A stretch of 64,000 nt of DNA from Streptomyces sp. DSM 15324 (GTDB lineage: Bacteria; Actinomycetota; Actinomycetes; Streptomycetales; Streptomycetaceae), in the NCBI RefSeq assembly GCF_001514285.1, contig NZ_KQ949027.1, forward strand, positions 519,981-583,980, in the 5' to 3' direction. The notes under the pieces are model-generated. The model was not told where the DNA came from. It did not search any database and worked only from the letters and a program-made list of their open reading frames with translations. The position numbers and the translations under genes are program-made. The first letter of the stretch is position 1, and each line of letters begins with the position of its first letter. Positions 16,058 to 24,830 of the stretch are shown one piece after another.

Positions 16058-17387
16058 GCTGGGAGCGTACGGGACGGCGGTGGGCCTGGGTCGCGGCCGT
16101 GTAGACGTCGGCGGTGACCGCGGCCGCGGTGTCCCAGCCGAAGGACTGGGCGTGGGCGGCGGCGGCCGTGCCCATCCGGGCGGGCAGCTCCGGGGTGTCG
16201 GCGAAACGTTCGAGCACGCGCGCGTACGCGGTCGGGTCGTGGCCCTGGACGAGGAAGCCCGTCTCGCCGTCGCGCACGGCGACCGGAAGGCCGCCGACCG
16301 CCGCGGCGAGGACCGGGGTGCCGGCCGCCTGGGCCTCTATGGCGACCAGGCCGAAGGACTCGCTGTACGACGGCACGACGAGCACGGAGGCGGCGCGGAA
16401 CCAGTCCGCGAGCTGGTCCTGGCCGACGGGCGGGCGGAACCGTACGACGTCCGCGACCCCGAGCCGGGCGGCGAGCTTCTGCAGGCCCTCCGGCTTGGCG
16501 AGGCCGCTGCCGCTGGGACCGCCGACGACCGGTACGACGAGCCGGGTGCGCAGATCGGGGCGTACGTCGAGGAGGGCGGCGACGGCGCGCAGGAGGACGT
16601 CGGGGGCCTTCAGGGGCTGGATGCGCCCCGCGAAGAGGGGGATCAGCGCGTCCTGCGGGAGGCCGAGGCGGGCACGGGCGGCGGCGCGTCCGTCGGCCGG
16701 GGAGAAGCGGTCGAGGTTGACGCCCGGGTGGACGACCGCGACCTTGCCGGGGTCGGCGCCGTAGTGCCGGACGAGTTCGTCGGCCTCCTCCGCCGTGTTG
16801 GCGATGAGGCGGTCGGCGGCCTCCACGATCTGGGTCTCGCCGATGACCCGGGCGGCGGGTTCCGGGGTGTCGCCGTCGGCGAGGTTCGCGTTCTTGACCT
16901 TGGCCATGGTGTGCATCGCGTGCACCAGGGGGGCGCCCCAGCGCTGGGCGGCGAGCCAGCCGACGTGGCCGGAGAGCCAGTAGTGGGAGTGGACCAGGTC
17001 GTAGTAGCCGGGGCGGTGGCCGGCCCAGGCCTGCATCACGCCGTGGGTGAAGGCGCACAGCTGGGCGGGGAGGTCCTCCTTGTTGAGTCCCTCGTAGGGG
17101 CCGGCGTCGATGTGGCGGACGAGGACGCCGGGGGCCATCTCCACCTTCGGGGGGAGGGCGGCGGCGGTCGCGCGCGTGAAGATCTCCACCTCGATGTTGA
17201 TCGCGGCGAGGCGCTGGGCGAGCTCCACGATGTAGACGTTCATGCCGCCGGCGTCGCCGGTGCCGGGCTGGTGGAGCGGCGAGGTGTGCACGGAGAGCAT
17301 CGCGACTCGGCGGGGGCGGCGGTGGAGCCTGAGCCGCGGGGGTACCGCCGGAGAGCGACGCCCGAGCCGGCTGGCGTGGTGGCTCAC
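16050..17387 (-). CDS. mshA: D-inositol-3-phosphate glycosyltransferase, mycothiol step 1
   Basis: A 445-residue GT4 glycosyltransferase with GT-B fold: N-terminal acceptor domain (MLSVHTSPLHQPGTGDAGGM, NVYIVELAQRL) and C-terminal UDP-sugar domain with FAGRIQPLKAPD and the E-x7-E motif in SYSESFGLVAIEAQA. It joins GlcNAc from UDP-GlcNAc to 1-L-inositol 1-phosphate. The GTG at 17387 has GGAGG upstream (complement of 17396-17400); the open frame extends further but without similarity. The last mycothiol enzyme gene, mshD, is at 55.2 kb. Confidence 0.95.
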   Translation of the reverse strand: MSHHASRLGRRSPAVPPRLRLHRRPRRVAMLSVHTSPLHQPGTGDAGGMNVYIVELAQRLAAINIEVEIFTRATAAALPPKVEMAPGVLVRHIDAGPYEGLNKEDLPAQLCAFTHGVMQAWAGHRPGYYDLVHSHYWLSGHVGWLAAQRWGAPLVHAMHTMAKVKNANLADGDTPEPAARVIGETQIVEAADRLIANTAEEADELVRHYGADPGKVAVVHPGVNLDRFSPADGRAAARARLGLPQDALIPLFAGRIQPLKAPDVLLRAVAALLDVRPDLRTRLVVPVVGGPSGSGLAKPEGLQKLAARLGVADVVRFRPPVGQDQLADWFRAASVLVVPSYSESFGLVAIEAQAAGTPVLAAAVGGLPVAVRDGETGFLVQGHDPTAYARVLERFADTPELPARMGTAAAAHAQSFGWDTAAAVTADVYTAATQAHRRPVRSQHG

Positions 17388-17603
17388 GTGGCGTTCCTCC
17401 TTGTTGCGGGCATGCCGGACGGAGGGGGCGAAAGCCTCCCGGGGGGCTGGAACACCGGAGCGAGGTGTTCCCATTCCCGGGCAGGATCACCGGGACGGTG
17501 TATTTTGCCTGAGCATTACCCGGATCGCTCAACCGTTCGATCGCCGCAGGCGTCCGGCGGACGCGTCATAGCCCGTCCCGCACACCGCCTACCCTCGTAT
17601 GCC

Positions 17604-18416
17604 ATGAGCTCCCGCCCGCCCCTGCGCATCGTGGGCACCGTCACCCGCGGGACCACCAACCCCAATCGGCTGCGCCGTATGGACCGCTGGATCGCCGCGA
17701 CGCACGGCGCCGAGCTGCGCAGGGCCGCCGACCCGGTGGCCGTCGACCTCGGGTACGGCGCGGCGCCCTGGACGGCCGTCGAGCTGCTCGGCCGGCTGCG
17801 GTCGGTGGCGCCACGCGCGCGCGTGGTGGGCGTCGAGATCGAGCCCGCGCGGGTCGCCGCCGCGAAGCCGTACGAGCGTGAGGGGCTGTCCTTCCGGCAC
17901 GGAGGATTCGAACTGCCCCTCCCCCAGCGGCCCCAGCTGGTGCGCGCCGCCAACGTGCTGCGCCAGTACGACGAGGAGCAGGTCGCCGGGGTGTGGGAGC
18001 GGCTGTGCGCGCGGCTCGCGCCGGCCGGCGGGGCGTCGGCGGGCGGGCTGCTCGTGGAGGGGACCTGCGACGAGATCGGCCGCCGGCACGTCTGGGTCGC
18101 GCTCGGGCCCGAGGGGCCGCGCACCGTCACCTTCGCGGCCCGGCTGGGGTCCCTGGAGCGGCCGTCGGACCTGGCGGAGCGGCTGCCCAAGGCGCTGATC
18201 CACCGCAATGTGCCGGGCGAGCCGGTGCACGCGTTCCTGCGCGACTTCGACCGCGCCTGGGCCGCCGCGGCGCCCTACGCCTCGTACGGCGCCCGCCAGC
18301 GCTGGATCCGCGCGGTGCGGGACCTCGCCGCGGACTGGCCGGTGACGGACGGCCCGGCGCGGTGGCGGCAGGGGGAGGCGACGGTGCGGTGGGGGGCGTT
18401 GGCGCCCCGGGGCTGA
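17604..18416 (+). CDS. SAM-dependent methyltransferase-like protein
   Basis: A 270-residue class I methyltransferase-like protein: motif I VAVDLGYGAAPWTAVE, acidic end of strand 2 GVEIEPARV, and RAANVLRQYDEEQV at the motif IV position. Substrate unknown. The ATG has no ribosome site but is preceded 8-14 bases upstream by TACCCT, the usual layout for leaderless Streptomyces transcripts. Divergent from mshA, as in related genomes. Confidence 0.8.
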   Translation: MSSRPPLRIVGTVTRGTTNPNRLRRMDRWIAATHGAELRRAADPVAVDLGYGAAPWTAVELLGRLRSVAPRARVVGVEIEPARVAAAKPYEREGLSFRHGGFELPLPQRPQLVRAANVLRQYDEEQVAGVWERLCARLAPAGGASAGGLLVEGTCDEIGRRHVWVALGPEGPRTVTFAARLGSLERPSDLAERLPKALIHRNVPGEPVHAFLRDFDRAWAAAAPYASYGARQRWIRAVRDLAADWPVTDGPARWRQGEATVRWGALAPRG

Positions 18417-18686
18417 AGGAGGCCCGGGGCTGACGGAGGCCCGCCTCGCCGCTGTTTCACCGATCGTTCACCCTTTGGTGGGACATGGGAACGATCTCCT
18501 TGAGTCGTTCGTCACATCGGCAGGGCGATCATCATTCCGGGGGCGTGCCGAAGGGCGCGCGGGGAAGGGCTCAGCTGTTCGGCACCAGTCGGTTCCGGGC
18601 CTGACTCTGTCACTTTCGGCCATGACGTGGCACGATCCCCCGAGCACCGTGGGTTACTGACGAGAAATCAGTTGGGGGGAAGAGGT

Positions 18687-19775
18687 ATGGGTCCGGGCAA
18701 GCGCGGCCTGTTCGCGGTCGCGGTGGCGGTCGTCTGCGCGGTGACCGTGCTGGGGGCACCCGGCGCGGCGTTCGCCGCCCCTGACAGCCCCACCCCGTCC
18801 CCGACGGCGACGACCGCCCCCGACCTCACCCTCCCGCCCAGCGGGGACCTGGAAGAGGTCCGCGAGAAGCTGGAGTCGCTCTACCACGCGGCCGCCGTCG
18901 CCACCGACGCCTACAACGCGGCGGAGGAGGCGGCGAAGAAGCAGTCCGCGGAGATCGTCGCCCTCGCCCAGAAGATCGTCGAGGGCCGGGAGCGGCTCGC
19001 GGAGCTGAAGGACCGGGCCGGTGCCGCCGCCCGCTCCCAGTACCGCACGGGCGGGCTGCCCGACGAGGCCCAGCTCATGCTGAGCGACGACCCGGGCGAC
19101 TTCCTCGACGGAGCCGGCCGGGTGCTCCAGGGCCAGCGCGCGACCAAGGGCCTGATCGCGGAACTGACCCGCATCCAGGAGGACTTGGAGCAGTACTCCG
19201 CGGACGCCTCCGCCCAGTGGACCAAGCTGGAGGCCAACCGCAAGGCCAAGGCGACGGCCCAGAAGAAGATCGAGAAGCAGATCTCCGCGGCCGAGGAGCT
19301 GGAGTCCCAGCTGGAGAAGGCGGAGAAGGAACGCCTCGCCCAACTCCAGGAACAGGCCGACCAGAAGGCACAGACCGCCTGGCTGAACACCGGCATCCTC
19401 GACGAGATCGACGGCAAGGCGAGCGCGGCCGGGAAGAAGGCCATCGCCTACGCGACCGCGCAGATAGGGAAGCCGTACGTGTGGGGTGCCGAGGGTCCGG
19501 ACTCCTTCGACTGCTCCGGGCTGACCTCCGAGGCCTGGAAGAGCGCCGGGCACCCGATCCCGCGCACCTCGCAGGAGCAGTGGAAGCAGCTCCAGCATGT
19601 GCCCGTCGAGGACATGCGCCCCGGCGACCTGATCATCTACTTCGGCGACGCGAGCCATGTCGCGCTCTACGTCGGCGACGGCGCGATCATCCACGCCCCC
19701 CGCCCGGGCCGTACGGTCACCCTCGCCGGGGCCGGCACCATGCCGATCCTCGCGGTGGTGCGCCCGGACGCATAG
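18687..19775 (+). CDS. Secreted NlpC/P60 peptidoglycan endopeptidase
   Basis: A 362-residue secreted protein: signal peptide (1-30, cleavage after AFA), coiled coil (about 55-230, PcsB/RipA-like), and a C-terminal NlpC/P60 domain with catalytic C276 (DCSGL), H324 (SHVALYVG) and H336 (IHAPRPG). It should cleave D-Glu to diaminopimelate bonds in stem peptides during growth or sporulation. Start ATG 18687 with AGAGG upstream. I looked for a ydaO c-di-AMP riboswitch in the 270-base leader and saw none. Confidence 0.92.
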   Translation: MGPGKRGLFAVAVAVVCAVTVLGAPGAAFAAPDSPTPSPTATTAPDLTLPPSGDLEEVREKLESLYHAAAVATDAYNAAEEAAKKQSAEIVALAQKIVEGRERLAELKDRAGAAARSQYRTGGLPDEAQLMLSDDPGDFLDGAGRVLQGQRATKGLIAELTRIQEDLEQYSADASAQWTKLEANRKAKATAQKKIEKQISAAEELESQLEKAEKERLAQLQEQADQKAQTAWLNTGILDEIDGKASAAGKKAIAYATAQIGKPYVWGAEGPDSFDCSGLTSEAWKSAGHPIPRTSQEQWKQLQHVPVEDMRPGDLIIYFGDASHVALYVGDGAIIHAPRPGRTVTLAGAGTMPILAVVRPDA

Positions 19776-20064
19776 GAGCGAAAGCCCCGAACCGGCTCCC
19801 TCACCGCCCTCGTGACCCCGGACACGTGACCCACGGCACCCGGCCGGACGCCCCAAACCCCCTACGGACGTGACCTTCGTCATCCGCGTCCTGTACCAGC
19901 CTGCCCAACTGCGGCAGGAAACGCGGCATATGACAGTGGCCTGAGATCAAGCAGCGTGCCGCACACCATTCCGCTGTGGCGCCTTCTGCCGCTATGGTCC
20001 CGGTCGGTGGGTCGAGGTCCCTCGTCCCCGCCGTGCCCTCGGGGGGAGGGAAGGAACCCGACAC

Positions 20065-21423
20065 ATGCCCGCACCCGTACCGCGGCAGAGAGCGATCCCG
20101 GCCGCGGAGTGTGGTCAGGCGCAGGCCGTGCCCGCAGCAGGCCGCCCCTCCGGCGACGCGTACCCGCCCCGGCGGGACGCCGCCCGCACCGACGACGAGA
20201 CCGTGCGCGAGGCCGCCACGGCCGAGAACGACACCACGCACCCCATGCTCACCCTGCTGCTGATCGAGGACGACCCCACGGCCGCGCCGATCGTCCCCGA
20301 TCTGCTCGACTCGGACGGCAAGCCCATCCGCGTCCGCACCGCCCGCAACCTCACCGAGGCCGAGCGGCTGCTCACCGACGACGTGCACTGCATCCTGCTC
20401 GACCTCGCGCTTCCCGCGCCGGGCCGGGCCGCGAAGGCCGGCGAGACCGAGGAACTGGCCGTGCTGCGGCACGTCCTGCGGCTCGCGCCCCGGCACGCCG
20501 TGCTCGCGCTCACCGCCTCCGGCGACGCCGAGCGCGGTGCCGAGGCCGTGCGCGTCGGCGCCCAGGACTATCTCTTCCGGGACGAGCTGGACGGCCGACT
20601 GCTGAGCCGTGCGATCCGCTACGCCGTTGAGAGGAAACGTTCCGACACGGCCGAACGCAGGCTCGCCGAGGGCAAGCTGCGCGCCCAGGAGAACGCCCGG
20701 CTGGAGCGCGGGCTGCTGCCCACACCGCTCCTGGAGGGCTCCCCGCTGCGCTTCGCCGCCCGCTACCGCCCCGGCCGCTCGCGCGCGCTGCTCGGGGGCG
20801 ACTTCTACGACACCGTCCGCACCCCCGACGGCACGGTCCACGCGATGATCGGCGACGTCTGCGGGCACGGCCCGGACGAGGCGGCGCTCGGCGTGGAGCT
20901 GCGCATCGCCTGGCGGGCGCTGACCCTGGCGGGGCTGTGCGGTGACGAACTGCTCGGCACCCTGCAACAGGTGCTGGAGCACGAGCGGGACGACGACGAG
21001 ATCTTCGCGACGCTGTGCACGGTGGACATCGCGCCCGACGGGCGGCGGGCCGGGCTCTGCCTGGCCGGGCACCCGGCGCCGCTGATCGCCGCCCCCGGGC
21101 GGCCGGCGCGGCTGCTGCCGCAGGAGAACAACGGGCCCGCGCTCGGACTGGTGCCGGGGGCCCGCTGGCCCCGGATGCAGGTGGAGCTGGGGTCGGAGTG
21201 GAGCCTGATGCTCTACACCGACGGGCTGATCGAGGGGCGGGTGGGCTCGGGACGCAAGGAGCGGCTCGGGCAGGACGGCATGGTGGAGATGATCCGGCGG
21301 CAGTTCTCCGAGGGGCTGAGCGGGGAGGAGCTGCTGCGGGCCGCGGTGAGTGAGGTGCGGGAGCTCAACGGAGGGGAGCTCACGGACGACGTGGCGGTGG
21401 TACTGCTGGACCGGGTGCCGTAG
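20065..21423 (+). CDS. Receiver-PP2C (SpoIIE/RsbU-type) phosphatase
   Basis: A 452-residue protein: a receiver domain from about residue 68 (MLTLLLIEDDPTA, phosphoacceptor Asp in HCILLDLALP), a short coiled linker, and a PP2C-type serine phosphatase domain with metal-binding GGDFYD, DVCGHG and DDVAVVLLD motifs. It probably dephosphorylates an anti-sigma-factor antagonist in a partner-switching cascade, under control of a phosphorelay. The ATG at 20065 follows GGGAGGGAAGGA. The N-terminal 65 residues are disordered and alanine-rich. No kinase gene is adjacent. Confidence 0.88.
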   Translation: MPAPVPRQRAIPAAECGQAQAVPAAGRPSGDAYPPRRDAARTDDETVREAATAENDTTHPMLTLLLIEDDPTAAPIVPDLLDSDGKPIRVRTARNLTEAERLLTDDVHCILLDLALPAPGRAAKAGETEELAVLRHVLRLAPRHAVLALTASGDAERGAEAVRVGAQDYLFRDELDGRLLSRAIRYAVERKRSDTAERRLAEGKLRAQENARLERGLLPTPLLEGSPLRFAARYRPGRSRALLGGDFYDTVRTPDGTVHAMIGDVCGHGPDEAALGVELRIAWRALTLAGLCGDELLGTLQQVLEHERDDDEIFATLCTVDIAPDGRRAGLCLAGHPAPLIAAPGRPARLLPQENNGPALGLVPGARWPRMQVELGSEWSLMLYTDGLIEGRVGSGRKERLGQDGMVEMIRRQFSEGLSGEELLRAAVSEVRELNGGELTDDVAVVLLDRVP

Positions 21424-21483
21424 GGGCTTCGCCGTGAGGGCTTCGCCGTGAGGGTGGTCTTCCTGGTGAGGGCCGTCCGTGGC

Positions 21484-21531
21484 TGGTCGGGCGGTTCCCC
21501 GCGCCCCTGGTGACGGGGCTGCGCCCGTCCC
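21484..21531. repeat. Streptomyces interspersed GC-palindrome, likely terminator
   Basis: The GGTTCCCCGCGCCCCTGGTG run (21494-21513) followed by GACGGG..CCCGTC (21512-21529) matches a short interspersed element common between convergent Streptomyces genes. The hairpin can end the PP2C and DUF2516 transcripts. Two copies of GGGCTTCGCCGTGAG lie just before it (about 21424-21452). Confidence 0.6.
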
Positions 21532-21539
21532 GAGGATTC

Positions 21540-21878
21540 CTACCGGCCGCCGTTGTACGGGCCGTAGGGGCCGTCGCTGCTGGAGCCCCCGCCTCGCTGG
21601 CTGCGGCCGCCGCCGGGGAGGCCTCGGAGGGCGGGGCGGACGTCGACCATGTAGACGATCGTCGCGACGAGACCGATGACCGGCAGGAACGACAGGATCG
21701 GGAAGATCAGGTTCACCACGAAGGCGATCCCGAGGATGATCATCCAGAAGGGCTTGGTCTGCTTGTCGACGGCGCGGTAGCCGTCCTCGCGGCGGACGGC
21801 CGCGTCGATCAGCGCGAAGCCGCTGAACACGATCAGGGCCAGGCTCAACAGTGACATGAACCCTGCGAAACCCTGCAT
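21540..21878 (-). CDS. DUF2516 family membrane protein
   Basis: A 112-residue protein from the ATG at 21878 (upstream GTGs at 21884-21896 are possible). It has two or three membrane helices (SLLSLALIVFSGFALIDAA, MIILGIAFVVNLIFPILSF) and a Gly/Arg/Ser-rich tail. DUF2516 has no known function but sits beside an HBHA-like gene and an HTH gene here and, as Rv0476, in M. tuberculosis. Confidence 0.85.
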   Translation of the reverse strand: MQGFAGFMSLLSLALIVFSGFALIDAAVRREDGYRAVDKQTKPFWMIILGIAFVVNLIFPILSFLPVIGLVATIVYMVDVRPALRGLPGGGRSQRGGGSSSDGPYGPYNGGR

Positions 21879-22041
21879 CAGCACTACGTCCACCACCCGA
21901 CTAGGCACGACCCGGTTCGTCCTTACGCGGTCACCGTACCCGCAACCGCGCGCTCGTCACCCCGTACAACGGGCCGGGCAGCGTTTCCGTGCCCGGCCCG
22001 TGACCGTATCTCCGTGTCGGCGTCGAGGCCGGCGCCGCGTC

Positions 22042-22743
22042 TCACTTGGCGGGCGGCGTCGTCTTCTTCGCGGTCGTCCGGCGGGCCGCCGGGGCCTTCT
22101 TCGCGGCCGTCTTCTTCTCGGGCGCCGGGGCCGGCTCGGCCTTGGCCTCGGCGGCCGGGGCGGACTTCGGCTCGGGCTTCGGCTCGGCGGCGGGGGCAGG
22201 GGCCGTGGCGGTGGCGGTGGCGGGGGCGGGGGCGTCCTTGCCCTCGACGACGATCGCCAGCTCCTCGATCTCCTCCGCGGCCTCGCCGCGCCAGGTCTTC
22301 ACGGCCTGCTCGCCGTGTTCGGCGACCTTCTCGTAGGTCTCGCGGGCCTTGACGGCGTACTCGGCGGCGACGCCGACACCGCGCAGCGCGAGGTCCTGGG
22401 CGGACTCGCCGAGCTTCTTCAGGTCGGCGTCGAGCGTGGTGCCGAGCTTCTTGATGTCGCCGTCGAGGGTGGAGATGAAGTCGTTGACCTTCGTCTGGAA
22501 GGTCTCCTGCGCCTCCTTGGCCTTGGCCCCGGCCTCCTTGGCGCGGGCGGCGGCCTTCTCCTGCACGGCCTTGGGGTCGGTGTTGCGCACGGCCTCGATA
22601 CGGGCCGGGGCCTCGGCGCGCAGCTGCTCCACCAGGGCCGGCACCTTCTTCGCCTGCTGGAGGGCCAGGTCCGCGGTGCCCGCGGCGAAGTAGAGCGGGG
22701 TCGGGTCGCTGAAGGTCTTGCGCAGGTCGTCGGTGATGGCCAT
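22042..22743 (-). CDS. HBHA-like coiled-coil protein with Lys/Ala/Pro tail
   Basis: A 233-residue protein from the ATG at 22743, preceded by GGGAGG. Residues 20-160 form a long coiled coil (TPLYFAAGTADLALQQAKKV start), followed by an Ala/Pro/Lys tail ending in repeats such as KKAPAARRTTAKKT. This layout matches mycobacterial heparin-binding hemagglutinin, including the tail. In Streptomyces it is probably a nucleoid- or membrane-associated protein. The order HTH gene, this gene, DUF2516 equals Rv0474-hbhA-Rv0476. Confidence 0.85.
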   Translation of the reverse strand: MAITDDLRKTFSDPTPLYFAAGTADLALQQAKKVPALVEQLRAEAPARIEAVRNTDPKAVQEKAAARAKEAGAKAKEAQETFQTKVNDFISTLDGDIKKLGTTLDADLKKLGESAQDLALRGVGVAAEYAVKARETYEKVAEHGEQAVKTWRGEAAEEIEELAIVVEGKDAPAPATATATAPAPAAEPKPEPKSAPAAEAKAEPAPAPEKKTAAKKAPAARRTTAKKTTPPAK

Positions 22744-22829
22744 GGTGGTAGGTCCTCCCGGATTCACGTTCGTCGTCTTCGGCTGAGGGTCGTACGAGTC
22801 CGCAGTCGGCGGCCGGTCCCCTGGTCCGG

Positions 22830-23243
22830 TCAACTGGCCGTCTGCTGCGGATCGGCGTCGCCCTCGTCCCCGGGCCGGCTCTCCTGACCGCTCTCGAATC
22901 CGTTCTCCTTGCGGAAGGACTCGTAGATCTGCAGCAGTGCCTGCTTCTGCGCCTCCGTCAGGGTGGGATCGGCAAGGATGACCGCGCGGGTCTCGACCTC
23001 GTCCCGGTCCCGCTCCGCGTCGAGGATGCCGGCGCGCACGTACAGCGTCTCGGCGGAGATCCGCAGGGCCTTGGCGACCTGCTGCAGCACCTCCGCGCTC
23101 GGCTTGCGCAGCCCGCGCTCGATCTGGCTCAGATAGGGATTCGACACCCCGGCGGCGTCGGCGAGCTGCCGGAGCGAGAGCTTGGCGTTGCGCCGCTGCT
23201 CGCGCAGGTAGTCACCGAGATTGCCGACGTTGAGCGATGCCAT
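22830..23243 (-). CDS. XRE-family helix-turn-helix regulator
   Basis: A 137-residue regulator: Cro/C1-type HTH at residues 10-65 (LREQRRNAKLSLRQLADAAG, VSNPYLSQIERG) and a helical C-terminal part with ADPTLTEAQKQALLQIYESF. Related to Rv0474 of M. tuberculosis. The ATG at 23243 fits the family. A perfect 12-bp-arm palindrome lies 28-53 bases upstream, the best candidate for autoregulation and control of the HBHA-like gene downstream. Confidence 0.88.
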   Translation of the reverse strand: MASLNVGNLGDYLREQRRNAKLSLRQLADAAGVSNPYLSQIERGLRKPSAEVLQQVAKALRISAETLYVRAGILDAERDRDEVETRAVILADPTLTEAQKQALLQIYESFRKENGFESGQESRPGDEGDADPQQTAS

Positions 23244-23270
23244 GTCTCCACTGTGCACCACCCGCGCTAA

Positions 23271-23296
23271 CTATTGCAAGCACCTGCTTGCAATAG
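23271..23296. promoter_or_regulatory. Palindromic operator upstream of the HTH gene
   Basis: CTATTGCAAGCA (23271-23282), two bases, TGCTTGCAATAG (23285-23296): a perfect 26-bp inverted repeat. It sits in the promoter position of the HTH gene and is AT-rich against a GC-rich background. Its TTGCAA halves recall Nur boxes but the spacing (8) differs from the Nur consensus (5). Confidence 0.8.
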
Positions 23297-23559
23297 TGTG
23301 TCGCGCCACAGGGGGAAGCGCCGGGTCTTCAGTGTGAAGTTCTCCTGGCTGTGTGAGGTGCGGGCAGTCTCGGAGATGTCCGGGCCTCTGAGCTGACGTC
23401 TCAGAGGTCTCCGGGCATTCAGTGGGGTGGGCTCGACTTCGCCCCCTGGTGACAGGCATCCCCTCACAGCCGTTCCGGCTGTCCTGGGCGGAGCCGGGAG
23501 GGAGGCCGGCGACTGGAGCTTTCCCCGCTGCTCCCGGCATCTCGGCACGGTCCCGGTGA

Positions 23560-24237
23560 TCAGTGCTGGGGGTGCGGGCGGTGGAACAGAGGCCGCCGCT
23601 GTGCGGCAGTGCCGCTCGGAGCGAGGCGACCGACTTCGACGCGCATCCTGATGGCCTGGAACACTTCGACCACCCCCAGGACCACGGCCATGACGCCCAC
23701 CGCCAGGGTGAGTGCGGCGATCGAGGTGAACGGCGAGACGATCAGCACGATGCCCGCCAGAACGCTGATGATCCCGTAGAAGAGCTGCCAGCCGCGTGCC
23801 GGCATGTCCTCGGCGGAGGCCGCCGCAGCCGTCACCATGATGCCGCGCAGCAGCCAGCTGAAGCCGATCCACAGAGCGAGCAGAAATACCGACTGCAGAG
23901 TGCCCCGGAAGCAGATCAGCCCCAGCAGGACGGAGAGCGCGCCCGTGAGGAAGTGCAGCACCCGAAGATGCCGGGGGACGTGCGTGCCGAAGGCGGCGGC
24001 CAGCTGGAAGACACCGGTAACCAGCAGGTAGATGCCGAAGAGTACGCCGACGACCTGCAGCGTCTCCTCAGGCCAGGCAAAGATCACGATGCCCAGGGCG
24101 ATCGTCGCCAGGCCCGTGGTGAGAAGTATCTGCCAGCCCATGTTCGCCAAGGCGCCCAGGCCCTCGGTCAAGGGGGCGTCTTGTGGCTCGATGCGGCGCG
24201 CAGGGCCGACGCCCGAGGAATCGTGGGGATAAGTCAT
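23560..24237 (-). CDS. HdeD-family (DUF308) membrane protein
   Basis: A 225-residue protein with about six membrane helices arranged as the HdeD/DUF308 repeat (WQILLTTGLATIALGIVIFA, GALSVLLGLICFRGTLQ). HdeD proteins are linked to acid tolerance in enterobacteria; the role in actinobacteria is unknown. The ATG at 24237 follows GGAGGTAGC. Confidence 0.88.
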   Translation of the reverse strand: MTYPHDSSGVGPARRIEPQDAPLTEGLGALANMGWQILLTTGLATIALGIVIFAWPEETLQVVGVLFGIYLLVTGVFQLAAAFGTHVPRHLRVLHFLTGALSVLLGLICFRGTLQSVFLLALWIGFSWLLRGIMVTAAAASAEDMPARGWQLFYGIISVLAGIVLIVSPFTSIAALTLAVGVMAVVLGVVEVFQAIRMRVEVGRLAPSGTAAQRRPLFHRPHPQH

Positions 24238-24375
24238 GCCGCTACCTCCTCCGGGAAAGCACGGTCGGCAGGTACACCTCCATCGTCCCCCCTCCCGGCC
24301 CTGTTTCATCTGGCGAAGGCAGGCTTTCGCAAGGTCGAACAGGTGCTGCTTCTGGTAAGTGGTGAGCAGTTCACC

Positions 24376-24554
24376 TCATTTCCCCATGGCCTCGTACTCA
24401 GCGGCGTTACGCGCTGAGCGCCGGAGACTCGGCCCGCTGGGGGGGCGCACGACCCGATGGCCCGGAGGGTGGTGGTCTCCAGCCACGCGTCCCTCAGCTG
24501 CTCCTCGCGCAGGAGGCGCCACAGACCCGAGGAGTCGAGCAGGTAGTGGATCAC
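24376..24554 (-). pseudogene. vapC: VapC PIN-domain toxin relic
   Basis: From the GTG at 24554 the frame reads VIHYLLDSSGLWRLLREEQL, the usual start of Streptomyces PIN-domain toxins with the first catalytic Asp (LLDSS). After about 35 residues the similarity moves to another frame, LRRSARNAAEYEAMGK, then stops. Only about 60 of the usual 130 residues remain and the later catalytic acids are missing, so it should be inactive. Its start overlaps the vapB stop by GTGA. Confidence 0.65.
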
Positions 24555-24739
24555 GCGCCACCCTGCTTGTCTTCGACGCGGCGCTGCTGCCAGCTCTCGT
24601 AGTCCCACTGCTGGGCGGCATGGAAGTGCTTGGCCACGAGCGCGGCCCGCTCATGGCGTTCGGCGTACTCGCGAACCGCTCGTGGGTCGGGAGGCGTGGC
24701 CACCGCTCGTGGACACCGAGGCCGGCAGGAGGTGGCCAC
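24551..24739 (-). pseudogene. vapB: VapB-like antitoxin remnant
   Basis: A 62-codon frame whose second half, VREYAERHERAALVAKHFHA then AQQWDYESWQQRRVEDKQGG, resembles the C-terminal part of VapB antitoxins (AALREYAERH...). The N-terminal DNA-binding part is not recognisable, so it is either frameshifted or degraded. The GTGA overlap with vapC is the classic coupling of these modules. Confidence 0.5.
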
Positions 24740-24830
24740 GACGGAGGCGGTGGCGGACGGACACCGTCGTTACTGTCCCGTGACAGTTTGAGCTCGGCGC
24801 GATCATGTGACATGGCCAGCTTGAGCTGCC

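Noticed and set aside
18417..18686. ydaO-type c-di-AMP riboswitch before the NlpC/P60 gene
   Set aside because: I could not find the conserved core sequence or its pairing in the leader.
23271..23296. Nur box
   Set aside because: TTGCAA halves are separated by 8 bases, not the 5 of the Nur consensus, and the gene is not a nickel gene.
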